Assembly: GCF_012489685.1 (NCBI RefSeq)
Contig: NC_080042.1
Location: 4,404,501-4,468,500 of the forward strand
From: Lotus japonicus
Taxonomy: Eukaryota; Streptophyta; Magnoliopsida; Fabales; Fabaceae
DNA: 64,000 nt
Reading direction: 5' to 3'
A program made the position numbers and the translations under genes. The notes beneath the pieces were generated by a model. That model saw only the letters and a list, made by a program, of their open reading frames with translations. It ran no database searches and was not told where the DNA came from. Of this stretch, positions 12,239 to 21,975 are shown one piece after another. Positions within the stretch are counted from its first letter, which is position 1. Each line of letters starts with the position of its first letter.

Positions 12239-12480
12239 GAGTGTTAGACATGACTCCTCTAAGTATTATTTCAATGCTTCTTAGGCATTGAGTATTATTT
12301 AAGACTCCTCCAAATATTCTTTCACTGCCTCTTCAGGCATTAAGTATTACACAGGACTCCTCAAAGTATTCTTTCACTGCCTCTTCAAGAATTGAGTATT
12401 AGGCAGTACTCCTCCAAGTATTCTTTCACTACCTCTTCAAGCATTGAGTATTAGACAGGACTCCTCCAATACAAGTATTA
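12239..12480. repeat. Tandem repeat, about 51 bp unit, 4-5 copies
   Basis: Successive units follow the pattern GTATTA...GACTCCTCCAAGTATTCTTTCACTGCCTCTTCA.GCATTGA with substitutions. It lies inside the probable LTR, where SIRE-type LTRs also carry short tandem repeats. Confidence 0.75.
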
Positions 12481-13796
12481 TACAGAATTTCTCCCAAAAC
12501 AATCTTTCTCAAGATTGCTTTCTTCTACTCTAAAATCTCTTCTTGTAAGAGGGATAGTAGATCAATTAAGTTCATGAGTCATAAAGTATTAAGGTTTGAC
12601 TCTTAAGTGAATACTTTATGTTCAGTTACATGATAGAGATACAAAATATTTGACTTTAAAGAATGTCTACTCTATATGTTGAAGAAGATGATGATAAATG
12701 ATACGATCAATTGAGGTTCAGCATCGATCTATGATGTTGAGCTCTGAGGCTTCTTTTCACGCTTAAGTGATTTGAGCATAAAGCTCAATCCATGTGAGTC
12801 TAAACGATACTTCTTCAAGTCTTCACTTCTTCCCATTATACTCTAGAATCTTTTATGAGTGAAAGATAGCCGTTGCGGCCCATTGGAGCGTGTTGTTCAT
12901 ATAACTTCTAGCCATTGGATCAAACTATACAAAAGGTATTTTCGTCAAAGAGTGGTACAATTTGATTGAGACCTTATGTCGTAAAGATGTAATCTATCTT
13001 GTTGCAGGTAGCATAGGTCTGAGTTTCTATCCATTGGTGTAGGGAGATGGAAATCTGTAGTGAGACCATAGAGTTTTTATCTTGATCATAGAATTGTGTC
13101 AGATAATTGATTTTCAATTTGAATCTTCTGCACAAAGATTTATCGGCTTTATCTTCAATGGGAAGTTTACTTGATTTGACTTTGTAGCTTGCTTGAGTGA
13201 GACCTTGATTCTTTTTTAGATGATCTTCTTCTCATGTCGTCTCCATCCTTCTTTAGTTCTTCAAATGATGACCTTTCTTCCAATGATTGATTCTCATTTA
13301 GAATACTCTTTTATTAAGCTCATATCATCATGCTTTTCTCTTGACACAGCAGTCTTCATGTGATGATAAACATTAGTTGCCCTTGAATCTCTGCTTGCTT
13401 GATTTATCTTAGACGAGTCTCTTTCTTCATCCATTCCTCTTTTAGAAGATGTGCTAAGTTGGCGCATGCTTCATATTTCTCGCCTGTTGGTCATTTAGTA
13501 GTTGAGGCTTTCATCTTTTACCAATTTCTTCTTCAGAAATGGATTGTCTAGTTTGTCTGTATTAGATAGATTTTGAATACAAAGACAATAGACTTTACTC
13601 CATTCTATTGATCCTTTGATGAGAGATAAAAAGGAAACTTTGATGTTGACATGGTGCACTACTTTCCTTGGTCAGAGTGCTCTGTAAAGTATCACGTGGT
13701 TTCCTAGCACTTGACTTTCTCCTCAAGAATGTTAGAGTTATTTCCATTTGAATATGACGCTCTTTTCTCTGAACATTTCTTTCCTTTGATCAACCA

Positions 13797-14559
13797 TTAC
13801 AATTATTAATCCATACTCGATCTCATATATCCATACAAAATTCCATACTCAATCTCATGTACGGTTCTGTAAAGTGGTTGAAAGCATTACTTATCTGTCA
13901 ACTTTTCCACTATCACCCCTAAAAAACCAAACTATGCCTTACGTAAAGTTGCCACAGTACGCTTAACCTCTGGATTTGAAATCACTTCTTATATACCCGG
14001 TATTGGCCATAATTTACAAGAACATTATGTAGTCTTAGTAAGAGGGGGAAGGGTTAAGGATTTACCTGGTGTGAGATATCACATTGTTCGAGGAACTCTG
14101 GATGCTGTTAGAGTAAAAGACTGTCAACAAGGGCGTATTAGTGCATTGTAGATTCTTATCCAAGACTTGTATCATTTGATAATGCAATGTGAATCGTTAG
14201 AAACATGTGAAGTATATGGCTAACCCAAAAATGAAAGTTTTGTAAGGGAACTGGAGCAGGCTACCATGACACAAAAGCTCTTCTTTCTAAAGATATTCGA
14301 TTCGGAATTATGATATGTCCAAGGTTCAATATTGAAAGAATTTCAGAGGTTTTCCTTGACTTTGTCCGTGTCAACAAACAATTCAAAATGCCTCAACTTT
14401 TTAGATTAGGTCCGAGTAAATAGCAATGATTCGAAGCACTGTACACTATTTCGAAAAACCCACGAACTCAATCGTATGGATATGTAAAATATAGGATTTC
14501 CAATCCCATCAAGAAAAGGAGGGAAACAGATACTCAATTTCAAGTGAGTAAACATAATT
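13797..14559 (+). other. Nuclear insert of plastid DNA (NUPT), rps12 region
   Basis: About 760 bp resembling the chloroplast rps12 3' locus. It holds the end of the trans-spliced intron 1 (CTCATGTACGGTTC, then CTGTCAACTTTTCCAC), all of exon 2, and the first part of the cis-spliced intron 2. The match stops near 14559, before exon 3. It carries substitutions throughout and no functional context, so it is an old transfer. The left edge is uncertain by about 20 bases. Confidence 0.85.
13911..14140 (+). pseudogene. rps12: Plastid rps12 exon 2 (ribosomal protein S12), nuclear copy
   Basis: Reads as the central part of chloroplast ribosomal protein S12 ([52 protein letters not shown]) with no internal stop up to the exon end. 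In the plastid, S12 is assembled by trans-splicing exon 1 to this exon. Here neither exon 1 nor exon 3 is present. Substitutions at conserved sites (Tyr for Ser, Cys for Arg near the end) and the altered intron start (GTGCA for the group II GTGCG) show decay after transfer. Not a functional gene. Confidence 0.9.
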
Positions 14560-15238
14560 CCTTTCTTCTTTACTATGTTTTCTGCCTTTGACGCTTTGTC
14601 CTTTGGTTGACTCCTTTGACTTGTCATCTCTTTAATACTTCTAGTCTTCTCTCTCTTCTGTTTCTTGAGTGTCTCTTCTTTGCCTTTGTGTCGTCCTCTT
14701 TCTTGGTTCCTTGTTCATATGTCTTGGAGAGTGTAAGAGTAATTTCCTGAAAATGCAATTCACATAATATAAACAATTAGTTCATTTATACTCTTGAAAA
14801 TTGTTATCATTCAAAACATGATTGACGATATGATTGGTGTTTTAACTTAATAGATGTTATGTTCAATTCACTTATTGTTTGTTCTTAAGCTCAATGTAGA
14901 TATCTCACCATATTCTTATTACACTCGCGGCCCAAAATTATATTAGAGCTGATGGTAAATGCAACCATGATGATAGCTCCTTGTGTTGAAAGTCTTCTCT
15001 ACAATAGCCACTAGGTGTCACACCTCGACTTTCTAGGGTCACAATTAGTAACCTGTAAAAGAAAATATGCAATGATTTCCAAAGCACATTGATGTGTTTT
15101 TAAATTCACTGATGTGGTTATGTTGGAGAAAACCTAGAGTCCCCCAAGAAAAATAGACAAAGCAGCCAACCAACCATCGGTAAAAGTGGAGCAGTCGAGG
15201 AAAGATCGTGGTCTTTTCGCTCGACATGATAGAAAAGG

Positions 15239-15388
15239 ACGAGATATGGCACGAATTCGGGATTATGCCGCGAGGCAGATGGCTGCCCATCGTTGTGATA
15301 CAACAGTCATCCCGAAAAGAGGGCAAGATATGACACGAATCAGGGATTATGCAGTGAGGCAGTTGGCTGCCCACCTTTATGACATGAG
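15239..15388. repeat. Diverged tandem repeat, about 83 bp unit, two copies
   Basis: Two copies of GA.ATATG.CACGAAT..GGGATTATGC.G.GAGGCAG.TGGCTGCCCA, starting near 15239 and 15322. Confidence 0.65.
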
Positions 15389-15416
15389 AGGAAGCTGCAC
15401 AACGCCTATGGCATGA

Positions 15417-15605
15417 AACCAAACGCTCACATTTGGCCATTCAATATTTTCTCCCGTACTGTCATCGCGTCGCATGATGACTATCCTAATGCTCACATTA
15501 GGACATTCAATATTTTCTCTCGTGCTAGCATCGCACCGCATGATGTCTATCTTAATCCTCACATTAGACCGTGCAATAATTTCTCGCATGTAGGAAATGC
15601 GTCGC
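15417..15605. repeat. Tandem repeat, about 63 bp unit, three copies
   Basis: Three copies of a unit with the core CTCACATT.G.CC.TTCAATATTTTCTC.CGT..... CATCGC..CGCATGATG, starting near 15424, 15491 and 15555. Possibly part of an LTR, but the element was not resolved. Confidence 0.65.
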
Positions 15606-16234
15606 GCGATGGCTGCTCATGACTTAGATAAGTCAGTCGGACGACAATGTTTTCATACGTTGATATGTTGTGAAGGAAAAAACATAAAAAAATGAAATAC
15701 GTCCAACTACATTAGGCAAAAATAGAAAGGCAGACATTAAACAAACAAAATGTTGTTTAGATGGTAAACTAGTTGTTGAAGAGGCACGCAGAACAAGGAA
15801 TTGGTAAACCGGATGACTGACTTAAAATTGTGTGCTGAATGATAGTGGAGGGATTAAAATTCGAAAACTTAAAGGGATTGAAGTGTGCTTGAGGTTTGAT
15901 CAAAGGCTTCTCATAAAGCTTTTTAACCTAATATCTAAGGCAATCCTTGAGGGGTTGTGTATCACAGGGGTTCTAGGTCGGCTTACCATGATATTAGTGA
16001 AGGGATCCGAGAGCATACCTATGCCGGCCCAACACGAGCAAACCATTGAGGAGCTTCAGAGAAGGTGGGAACGCGTCTAACTTGCCACGTAATTGTATGA
16101 GAGGTAAAGCCATGACCAAGTCTTTACTGACTTCCGGGTTAATCTTGTCAGCTATGTTATCACTTTGTTACCTTTCTATTATGTCCATTCGATGTACCTA
16201 GACACTTAGCATGGTCGACCTGCCTATTATATTA

Positions 16235-18286
16235 GGTTTAAATGTGTTCTCCGTCCCTAAACTTTGAGCAAGATCTGATTTATGTCCCTCACCGGAAAAT
16301 CTTCCTAGCCCCATCCTCAAACTCAATTGTTTGTACGAAAACCGTCCTTGCCGCCGATATACCTCCGGCAGCCGTGCACAACCGTTCAATGTGGCCATGC
16401 CATGTCATTTAAATAAATGATGTGTCATTTAAATAAAAAAATTAAATTAACATAATTAAATTTTAATTTACCACCCCCAAAATCTTTCTAATTAAAACTA
16501 ACAAAAAAATATAAATGTTCATCTTCTTCATTAGCTTGACTAAAAACCCCAGAAAGAAAAAAAAACTTCATCTCCCAAACATCTTCATCTTCATTCCATC
16601 ATCTTCATCTTTTTCAAGAAGCAAAAAGAGCAAATCAATATTCTTCAAACCAAAGAAAACCAATCTAAGAAGAAATCAATGAATTTGCTCTATATACAAT
16701 ATAATAAATTGAACAAACCCGTCCTCCCTCTACCTCTCCACCTCTTCGTCTTCTCTTCCCTATCCTTTCAAAGGCCATAACCTTACAGATACAAGTAGCA
16801 GAGTCCCACCACCACCAACAACTCCATCATTTTTCCCACCACTCGGTGACCCAAGAGAGAGGGAAATCGTGGGGGAAGAAAGATCAGAGATCTAAGAGAG
16901 AGAGAAGTGCAGATCGATCCTCTACCATTCACCCTCCGTTCATCATCTCTTCTTCTTCTTCTTCAGGCATGTCATCTTCTTTATCACCCATCTTCCAGAT
17001 CAACGAAATCCATCACCCAGAACCCCTAAGAACCCAAATCTGCTAGCTTGAGATGGTTCTGGAGAAAGAAGTTGGTCATTTGCCTCTCTTTTGTGTTGAT
17101 CTGGTCTCCAAAGTGGCGATGGGTATGGTGGGTGGGGGTTCGGGTTCTGGGTTATGGTGGATGGGGGTTATGGGTTTTGAGGGTGGTGGGGGTTGCGATG
17201 GGTGTGGGTAGAGATTCTGGGTTCATAAGGTTACGGTGGATGGAAATTGTGGGGGTTTCAAATCCTGTTTGGACCCAGTAAAACTACAATCTTTGGCTGG
17301 GATAGGTGAAGATTGAAGAAAACAGCGGAAGACGATTACAGAAATGAAGAGTAATGAAGAAACAATTTCGTGTGAAGAATATGGAGGATCTGTGATCTAG
17401 TAAAGCTACGATTTTTACAAGTTTTTCTTACTTTTATCTTTTCCCCTTTCACCGATTCTGGGTTTGAGTTTGAAGAAGATGAAGATGTCATAAAGTTTCT
17501 GAGTTTGAGTTTGAAGAAGATGATGAAGTCATGATTTTTCTTTAAATCAGTTATGAAGATCTGGGCTGCAATAGGGTCTCAAACTTATGGTGGTACTCTG
17601 AATGTGTCCGCTAACATCTGGTGTATTATGTTCTCCACGAATCTCAGCATGTGTTCCTCCTGCCACAGTGGAGTGCTTGAACCGTTTCTGCCTATGCTGG
17701 GATCCTGTCTGTCTTTTGTTTTCATTGGTTTTCCTTTTGTAATTTTGCTCTTTTGTTTGTTGTTAGTTTCATTCCAAGTTTATATTTCCCCGTCATTTAC
17801 TGTTTCTGTCTTTTCCTAGTTGTATGACCCAGCCCTATCAATATAGTATATCCTATTTTACTCTAAAAAATGAAGATCTGGGTTTTAAATTTTGTGATGT
17901 TAGATGATTTTAGAATTGTGTTATTTTAAGATTTCACTAAAGATGAAAGATGAAGATGAAGAATTTTTATGATTTTTGTAATTAATAATTTTTATGAGGA
18001 AGATCATCATGATCTGATTTTATTAGGAGATGAAGTTAGGTTAGTGTTAGTTTTAATTTTAGGGTTAGAGTTTTAATTAGAAATATTTTGGGGGTGGTAA
18101 ATTAAAATTTAATTATGTTAATTTTTTTATTTAAATGCCATGTCATTTCATTAAATGACGTGGCATGGCAACGTGCACGGCTGCCGTACAAACAATTGAG
18201 TTTGAGGATGGGGTTAGGAAAATTTTCCGCGAGGGACGGAAATCAGATCTCGCTCAAAGTTCAGGGACGGAGAACACATTTAACCC
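16235..18286. mobile_element. Non-autonomous Mutator-like element (MULE) with long inverted repeats
   Basis: The left end GGTTTAAATGTGTTCTCC and, on the opposite strand, the right end GGGTTAAATGTGTTCTCC open inverted repeats of roughly 240 bp (16235-16498 and 18055-18286). The element is flanked by a perfect 9 bp duplication ATTATATTA (16226-16234 and 18287-18295). Long inverted repeats with a 9 bp duplication identify a Mutator-type element. No transposase is present. The interior (16500-18050) contains GA-rich and TGGGGGTT-rich stretches that could be captured host DNA, and a small LINE-like insert at 17566-17869. Confidence 0.85.
17566..17869 (+). mobile_element. Short LINE-like (5'-truncated) insert inside the MULE
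   Basis: A ~304 bp block ends in an A run (CTCTAAAAAA) and is flanked by a perfect 13 bp direct repeat ATGAAGATCTGGG (17553-17565 and 17870-17882). A variable-length target duplication with a 3' A-tail is the mark of target-primed insertion by a LINE machinery. The body has no recognisable domain, so it could equally be a truncated LINE tail or a processed fragment of another transcript. Confidence 0.7.
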
Positions 18287-18295
18287 ATTATATTA

Positions 18296-18384
18296 AGGAG
18301 GTCTTCCTTGCTTATTATAACTTAACTTTACTCGAATACTACTCCAAGATTTTGTTTCCCATTCAGCATACCTAGTCTTAGGGT
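18296..18384. other. Short spacer between MULE and copia fragment
   Basis: AT-rich, no coding signal seen. Confidence 0.4.
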
Positions 18385-19433
18385 TCTTTTGAGAACATTA
18401 CTCATATTGGTTCTCATTCTATTTCAAATTTTGTTCCTTTATCTAATGTTTTGGTTGTGCCTCGGTTATCTAAAAATCTTGTTTCTGTTAGCAAATTGAC
18501 TCGTGACCATAATGCTAAAGCTATTTTTCTAAATGATTCCTTTGTGATTCTTAATTGAAAAACAGGCGCCGTTATGGGAAGAGGCAGATGTGATCAAGGA
18601 CTTTATGTGCTACATCAGGGACCGCAGGCGTTGCTTACTACCTGTTCTCCATTACCCCGTGCCTCCTTTGAATTGTGGCACTCACGACTAGGACATATTA
18701 ATTTTGATATTACTAAAACATTGCATAAACATGGCTGCTTAGATGTTTTCTCTATATTTCCTAAGCCAATCTATTGTACTTCTTGCTAGATGGCTAAGAG
18801 TAAATGTTTAGTCTTTTATGATAATAATAAACGAGCTTTTGCAGTTTTAGACCTTATTCATTTTGACTTGTGGGATCGTCTCATGTTGCTTCGATTGATG
18901 GTTTTTCTTACTTTGTTGTTTTAGTGGATGATTTCTCTCAATTTACTTAGTTTTATCCATTGAAGCACTAGTCTGATATTTATGATGTGCTACTTCGATT
19001 CAAAGTGTTTGTGGAAAATCAATTCTCTCGGTCGATCAAAGTTTTTCAAAGTAGCAATGGCATTGAATTCACAAATAACAAAGTACATACTTTATTTGCT
19101 TCCTTTGGTGTGCTTCTTCGTTTTTCATGCCATCATACTCAGGCACATAATGGTTGGGTTGAATGGAAACACAAACATGTTCTTGAGCTTGGACTTACTA
19201 TGTTGTATCACTCGCATGTACCAACTACCTACTGGGTTGATGCCTTCAGTTCTGTGGTATACATTATTAATCGTATCCCTTCAAAGGTTCTCTTGATCAG
19301 ATTTCATTTCAGCTTCTATTTCAGGTTGCACCTACATATGCTAATTTCCATCCTTTTGAATGTAGGGTGTTTTCGTGCTTGCGTCCCTACATGAAAAATA
19401 AATTTAGTCCATCTCAAGTGGGAAAAATTTTAG
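18385..19433 (+). pseudogene. Ty1/copia integrase fragment (RE1/Retrofit-like)
   Basis: Reads in pieces as the end of protease (VPRLSKNLVSVSKLTRD), the pre-integrase zinc-binding region (LWHSRLGHINF ... CTSC at 18673-18789) and the integrase core (VDDFSQF near 18930, then SNGIEFTN and HNGWVEWKHKH to about 19300). Stops and frameshifts occur throughout. No LTRs, gag or reverse transcriptase accompany it. It ends abruptly at 19433, where SIRE element A begins. It is a separate, older copia lineage, not part of A. Confidence 0.8.
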
Positions 19434-19487
19434 ATTGAAAACGCTATTCAAACCCCCCCCCCTTTCTATCGTTTTTATACCTTCAAT

Positions 19488-19499
19488 TGGTATTAGAGC
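19488..19499 (+). promoter_or_regulatory. Primer binding site of SIRE element A
   Basis: TGGTATTAGAGC, complementary to the 3' end of initiator tRNA-Met with one mismatch to the usual TGGTATCAGAGC. It sits just after the LTR end at 19485. Confidence 0.75.
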
Positions 19500-19560
19500 G
19501 CAAGTTCTGATTACCACACCTAACAGTGTTCAGTGATCCGGGTCGGTGTGAAAAACTGAG

Positions 19561-20054
19561 ATGGCTACCACCATTGAAGCGCAAAAAGATGTTTACAGTG
19601 CAAAGTCTCCTATGTTTGATGGTCCAAGGTTTGAGTACTGGAAAGACAGAATCGAAAGCTTTTTTCCGGGCTTCGATGCAGATCTCCGGGATATTATAGT
19701 GGATGGCTACGAGCGTCCAATTGATGGTGATGGCAAGAAGATCTCAAGAACATAGATGACTGCTGAGCAGAAGAAGCTTTACTCACTGCATCACAAAGCT
19801 AGAACTATTCTTCTCAGTGCTATTTCCTATGAAGAATATCAAAAGATAACAGATCGTGAGTATGTTAAGGATATCTTTGACTCCTTGAAGATGACCCATG
19901 AAGGAAACAAGAAGGTGAAAGAGTTAAAGGCGTTGTCTTTGATCAGGAAGTATGAATCCTTTCAAATGGAACGTAGTGAGTCCATTGAGGATATGTTTTC
20001 CAGATTTCAGTTGCTCATTGCTAGAATAAGACCCTCAACAAAAGCTACACCACT
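19561..20054 (+). pseudogene. gag: SIRE element A gag, truncated
   Basis: N-terminal Gag of the SIRE type (SPMFDGPRFEYWKDRIESFF, then ISYEEYQKITDRE, SIEDMFSRFQLL). A TAG stop at 19753-19755 interrupts the frame, which otherwise reads on. The frame is cut off at the Cassandra element. The zinc knuckle is missing. It is closer to the gag of element D than to those of B and C. Confidence 0.85.
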
Positions 20055-20142
20055 TGTAACATCCCGATCTGACGACTGGCCTCACGGTAACAACACGAGT
20101 CTTTTCAACGCGCTTTGTCCTCATTCGCACGCTTCCCGGGAA

Positions 20143-20220
20143 AACTTCCCAGGAGGTCACCCATCATAATATTGCTCCAAGGCTAGCACACTTAACCATG
20201 GAGTTCTTATGAGTTGGGCT
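20143..20220 (-). promoter_or_regulatory. 5S-rRNA-like promoter block in Cassandra LTR 1
   Basis: Minus strand reads AAGAACTCCATGGTTAAGTG ... GATGGGTGACCTCCTGGGAA, closely following the 5S rRNA internal control region (boxes A, intermediate and C). In Cassandra this block is thought to recruit RNA polymerase III. It is not a 5S rRNA gene: the gene's 5' part is absent. Confidence 0.85.
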
Positions 20221-20504
20221 CCCGAAAAGAAGTTGCAACTTGTTGTCATGAGTAGTACTAATCAAATCTTTTATGCCCTCCTCAACTGTATAGTCCATCC
20301 CTATACAGTCTCGAAATACCTCTTGTTCAGGTGTGAGATCGGTTCATTCATGTGCTCCTCCGCCTAGAAGCCTGCCAGGAGCCGCTCCTTGTCCGTGCCT
20401 CACTGCACTGGCGATCACTCCGCGCCCTCGTCGGCCCCGGGCGTCACAGGCCCACCAACTTCCGCTTGGTTCGTCCCCGAACCACACCGTACTAGGAGAG
20501 GTCG

Positions 20505-20516
20505 GCTCTGATACCA
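20505..20516 (-). promoter_or_regulatory. Primer binding site of the Cassandra element
   Basis: Plus strand GCTCTGATACCA, i.e. TGGTATCAGAGC on the minus strand, a perfect initiator tRNA-Met match two bases from the LTR end. Confidence 0.85.
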
Positions 20517-20607
20517 TTTGTAACATCCCGATCTGACGACTGGCCTCACGGTAACAACACGAGTCTTTTCAACGCGCTTTGTCCTCACTCACACGCTTCC
20601 CGGGAAA

Positions 20608-20684
20608 ACTTCCCAAGAGGTCACCCATCATAATATTGCTCCAAGGCTAGCACACTTAACCATGGAGTTCTTATGAGTTGGGCT
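20608..20684 (-). promoter_or_regulatory. 5S-rRNA-like promoter block in Cassandra LTR 2
   Basis: Same block as at 20143-20220, with box C slightly changed (CCTCTTGGGAAGT on the minus strand in place of CCTCCTGGGAAGT). Confidence 0.85.
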
Positions 20685-20768
20685 CCCGAAAAGAAGTTGC
20701 AACTTGTTGTCATGAGTAGTACCAATCAAATCTTTCACTCCGCGCCCTCGTCGGCCCCGGGCGTCACA

Positions 20769-20919
20769 CCTGTCCTGACCTTGGCAACCTCCTTCAGAAC
20801 TCAAAATCTCATTCAACTCATTCAGGAGTTCTCTGAAGAGGCAACCAGAAGATTGCAATGGTTATATCAGGTAACTGATAATCAGTTTGATGCTTCTTTT
20901 GTTGATGGTCTGTGGTCTG
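20769..20919 (+). pseudogene. SIRE element A ORF3, left fragment
   Basis: Matches the part of element C ORF3 just after its in-frame TGA (PVLTLATSF.., LIQEFSEEA.RRLQWLYQVT, NQFDASFVD). It is cut at GTCTG by the Athila insertion and continues at 44891. Everything upstream in ORF3 is missing in A. Confidence 0.85.
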
Positions 20920-21975
20920 TGATCGAGGCCGTACCCGATACAAATAATTAATTTAGAAAAACTGTAGTAACTAGGAAGTGACTCCTAGGTCGTTTCCCAA
21001 GGATTATCGTTTCAACAAAGACTCAGTATTAAGAACGCACAACGCACACACACTGGGGGGGGGGGGTTTGTGATTCAGTTCAAAAGATTAGCAGAAAGTA
21101 AAAACAGATTAATATGATAAGTAAAGATGGACGAATCCCTTTGTTCAGTATATCGCTGCTCAATCACGGGTATCTAAAGATCAATTCTTGTTATTAGTTT
21201 CCTAGTTCGTGAGAATTAATTAACTAAGCGATAACTGATTCACAGATTCCTAAACTAAGCGATTAAGAATCGTTTACGCCCTAATATGAACTAAGCGAAC
21301 ATACATCATCTTCTATTTCGTGAACATAAGGAATTAAGCAAACCTAAGCCAGAATTAGAGATGAAGAAAACTAATCAGGTGAATTCTATTAAGCACTATA
21401 CCTCAAGAGCGCGATATACTTTGCAAAGGAATTCGTTCGAAAGGAATTAGCCTTCCATGGATGGGGCGAATTCAGCAATTAAATTGGAGGAAGTAGAGAA
21501 TAAAGGCATAAACCCTAGCAGAACTCTAATAATTACTGAAAACGAAATTATACTGAATAATAAGCAGAAGGCAAAGGTCATTGTTTCTCTCAGCACAAAC
21601 CCTTAAATAGGAGCTGAGATCACAAATCCTAATCAAAATCAAATCCTAAAAGATAACAATAAATCCTAACAAATCCTAAAGATAGAGTTTTAAAATAACA
21701 ACCTAAATAAGTTTGAATCCTAAAGATATCAAACTTAATTTATTCCGAAATTAAATCCTAATATTTCCTAAAATACAATCTTCACTCCAGCACAATCAAA
21801 TCTTCATTCCGTAAATCTCCAAAATGCCCTTGATGCCAATTAAAACCTGAAAATAAGAATAAAAGTAATTAGACCAAATAATAGAAATCTCTGTCAAGCA
21901 AGGTCAATTAATTACGAATAATCATTAATAATGACAAATTAAGGCTATATAAAATGGGTAAAATATTGCTCATCA
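20920..21975 (-). repeat. 3' LTR of the Athila element
   Basis: 1056 bp, starts TGATCGAGG and ends CTCATCA in plus-strand order. It has an 11-G run near 21055. TTAAATAG (21605-21612, minus-strand CTATTTAA) is a TATA-like box. It is followed on the plus strand by AATACCCCCACACTTAG, the complement of the polypurine tract. Confidence 0.9.

Larger units (their letters stand above)
11962..14852 (-). mobile_element. Probable copia-type solo LTR (reverse), host of the plastid DNA insert
   Basis: It begins TGAAGTTGATCAAAG and follows the same layout as the minus-strand SIRE LTRs at 36669 and 40317: a G-rich/GAATTG block, GGTGCAGCGG, a TTTATCTTG..TTCAC block, short tandem repeats, and a distal TTGTTATCATTCAAAACA block. 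GATGT occurs just outside both ends (11957-11961 and 14853-14857), a 5 bp target duplication. The right end reads TA where CA is expected (one base changed). Without the plastid insert the LTR is about 2.1 kb. No internal region seen. Confidence 0.5.
14858..16225. other. Unassigned DNA, repeat-rich, no gene seen
   Basis: Holds two sets of tandem repeats (listed separately) and otherwise no recognisable coding region. TGTCACACCTCGAC at 15017 looks like the start of a gypsy-type LTR, but I could not find a matching end. Small open frames at 15186-15622 follow the repeats. A frame at 15832-16080 has no recognisable product. Confidence 0.4.
20055..20768 (-). mobile_element. Cassandra TRIM retrotransposon
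   Basis: A 714 bp miniature LTR retrotransposon on the minus strand. The two LTRs begin and end alike (TGTAACATCCCGATCTGACG ... GGGCGTCACA in plus-strand order): 20055-20448 (394 bp) and 20519-20768 (250 bp). They enclose only 70 bp, containing a tRNA-Met primer site (20505-20516). Both LTRs contain a 5S-rRNA-like block on the minus strand, the hallmark of Cassandra. No coding capacity, as expected for the family. The LTRs differ by a ~143 bp segment, and the flanks (CCACT, CCTGT) do not form a convincing target duplication. Confidence 0.9.

Noticed and set aside
13911..14140. Functional rps12
   Set aside because: Missing exons 1 and 3, altered conserved residues, mutated intron start, and location inside nuclear repeat DNA.
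17048..17281. Trp/Gly-rich open frame in the MULE
   Set aside because: Produced by a TGGGGGTT-type simple repeat; no domain seen.
20333..20536. Open frames on both strands near 20.4 kb
   Set aside because: They lie in the Cassandra LTR and internal region, which is non-coding in this family.
20143..20684. 5S rRNA genes
   Set aside because: Only the internal control region resembles 5S, the gene's 5' part is missing, and both copies sit inside Cassandra LTRs.
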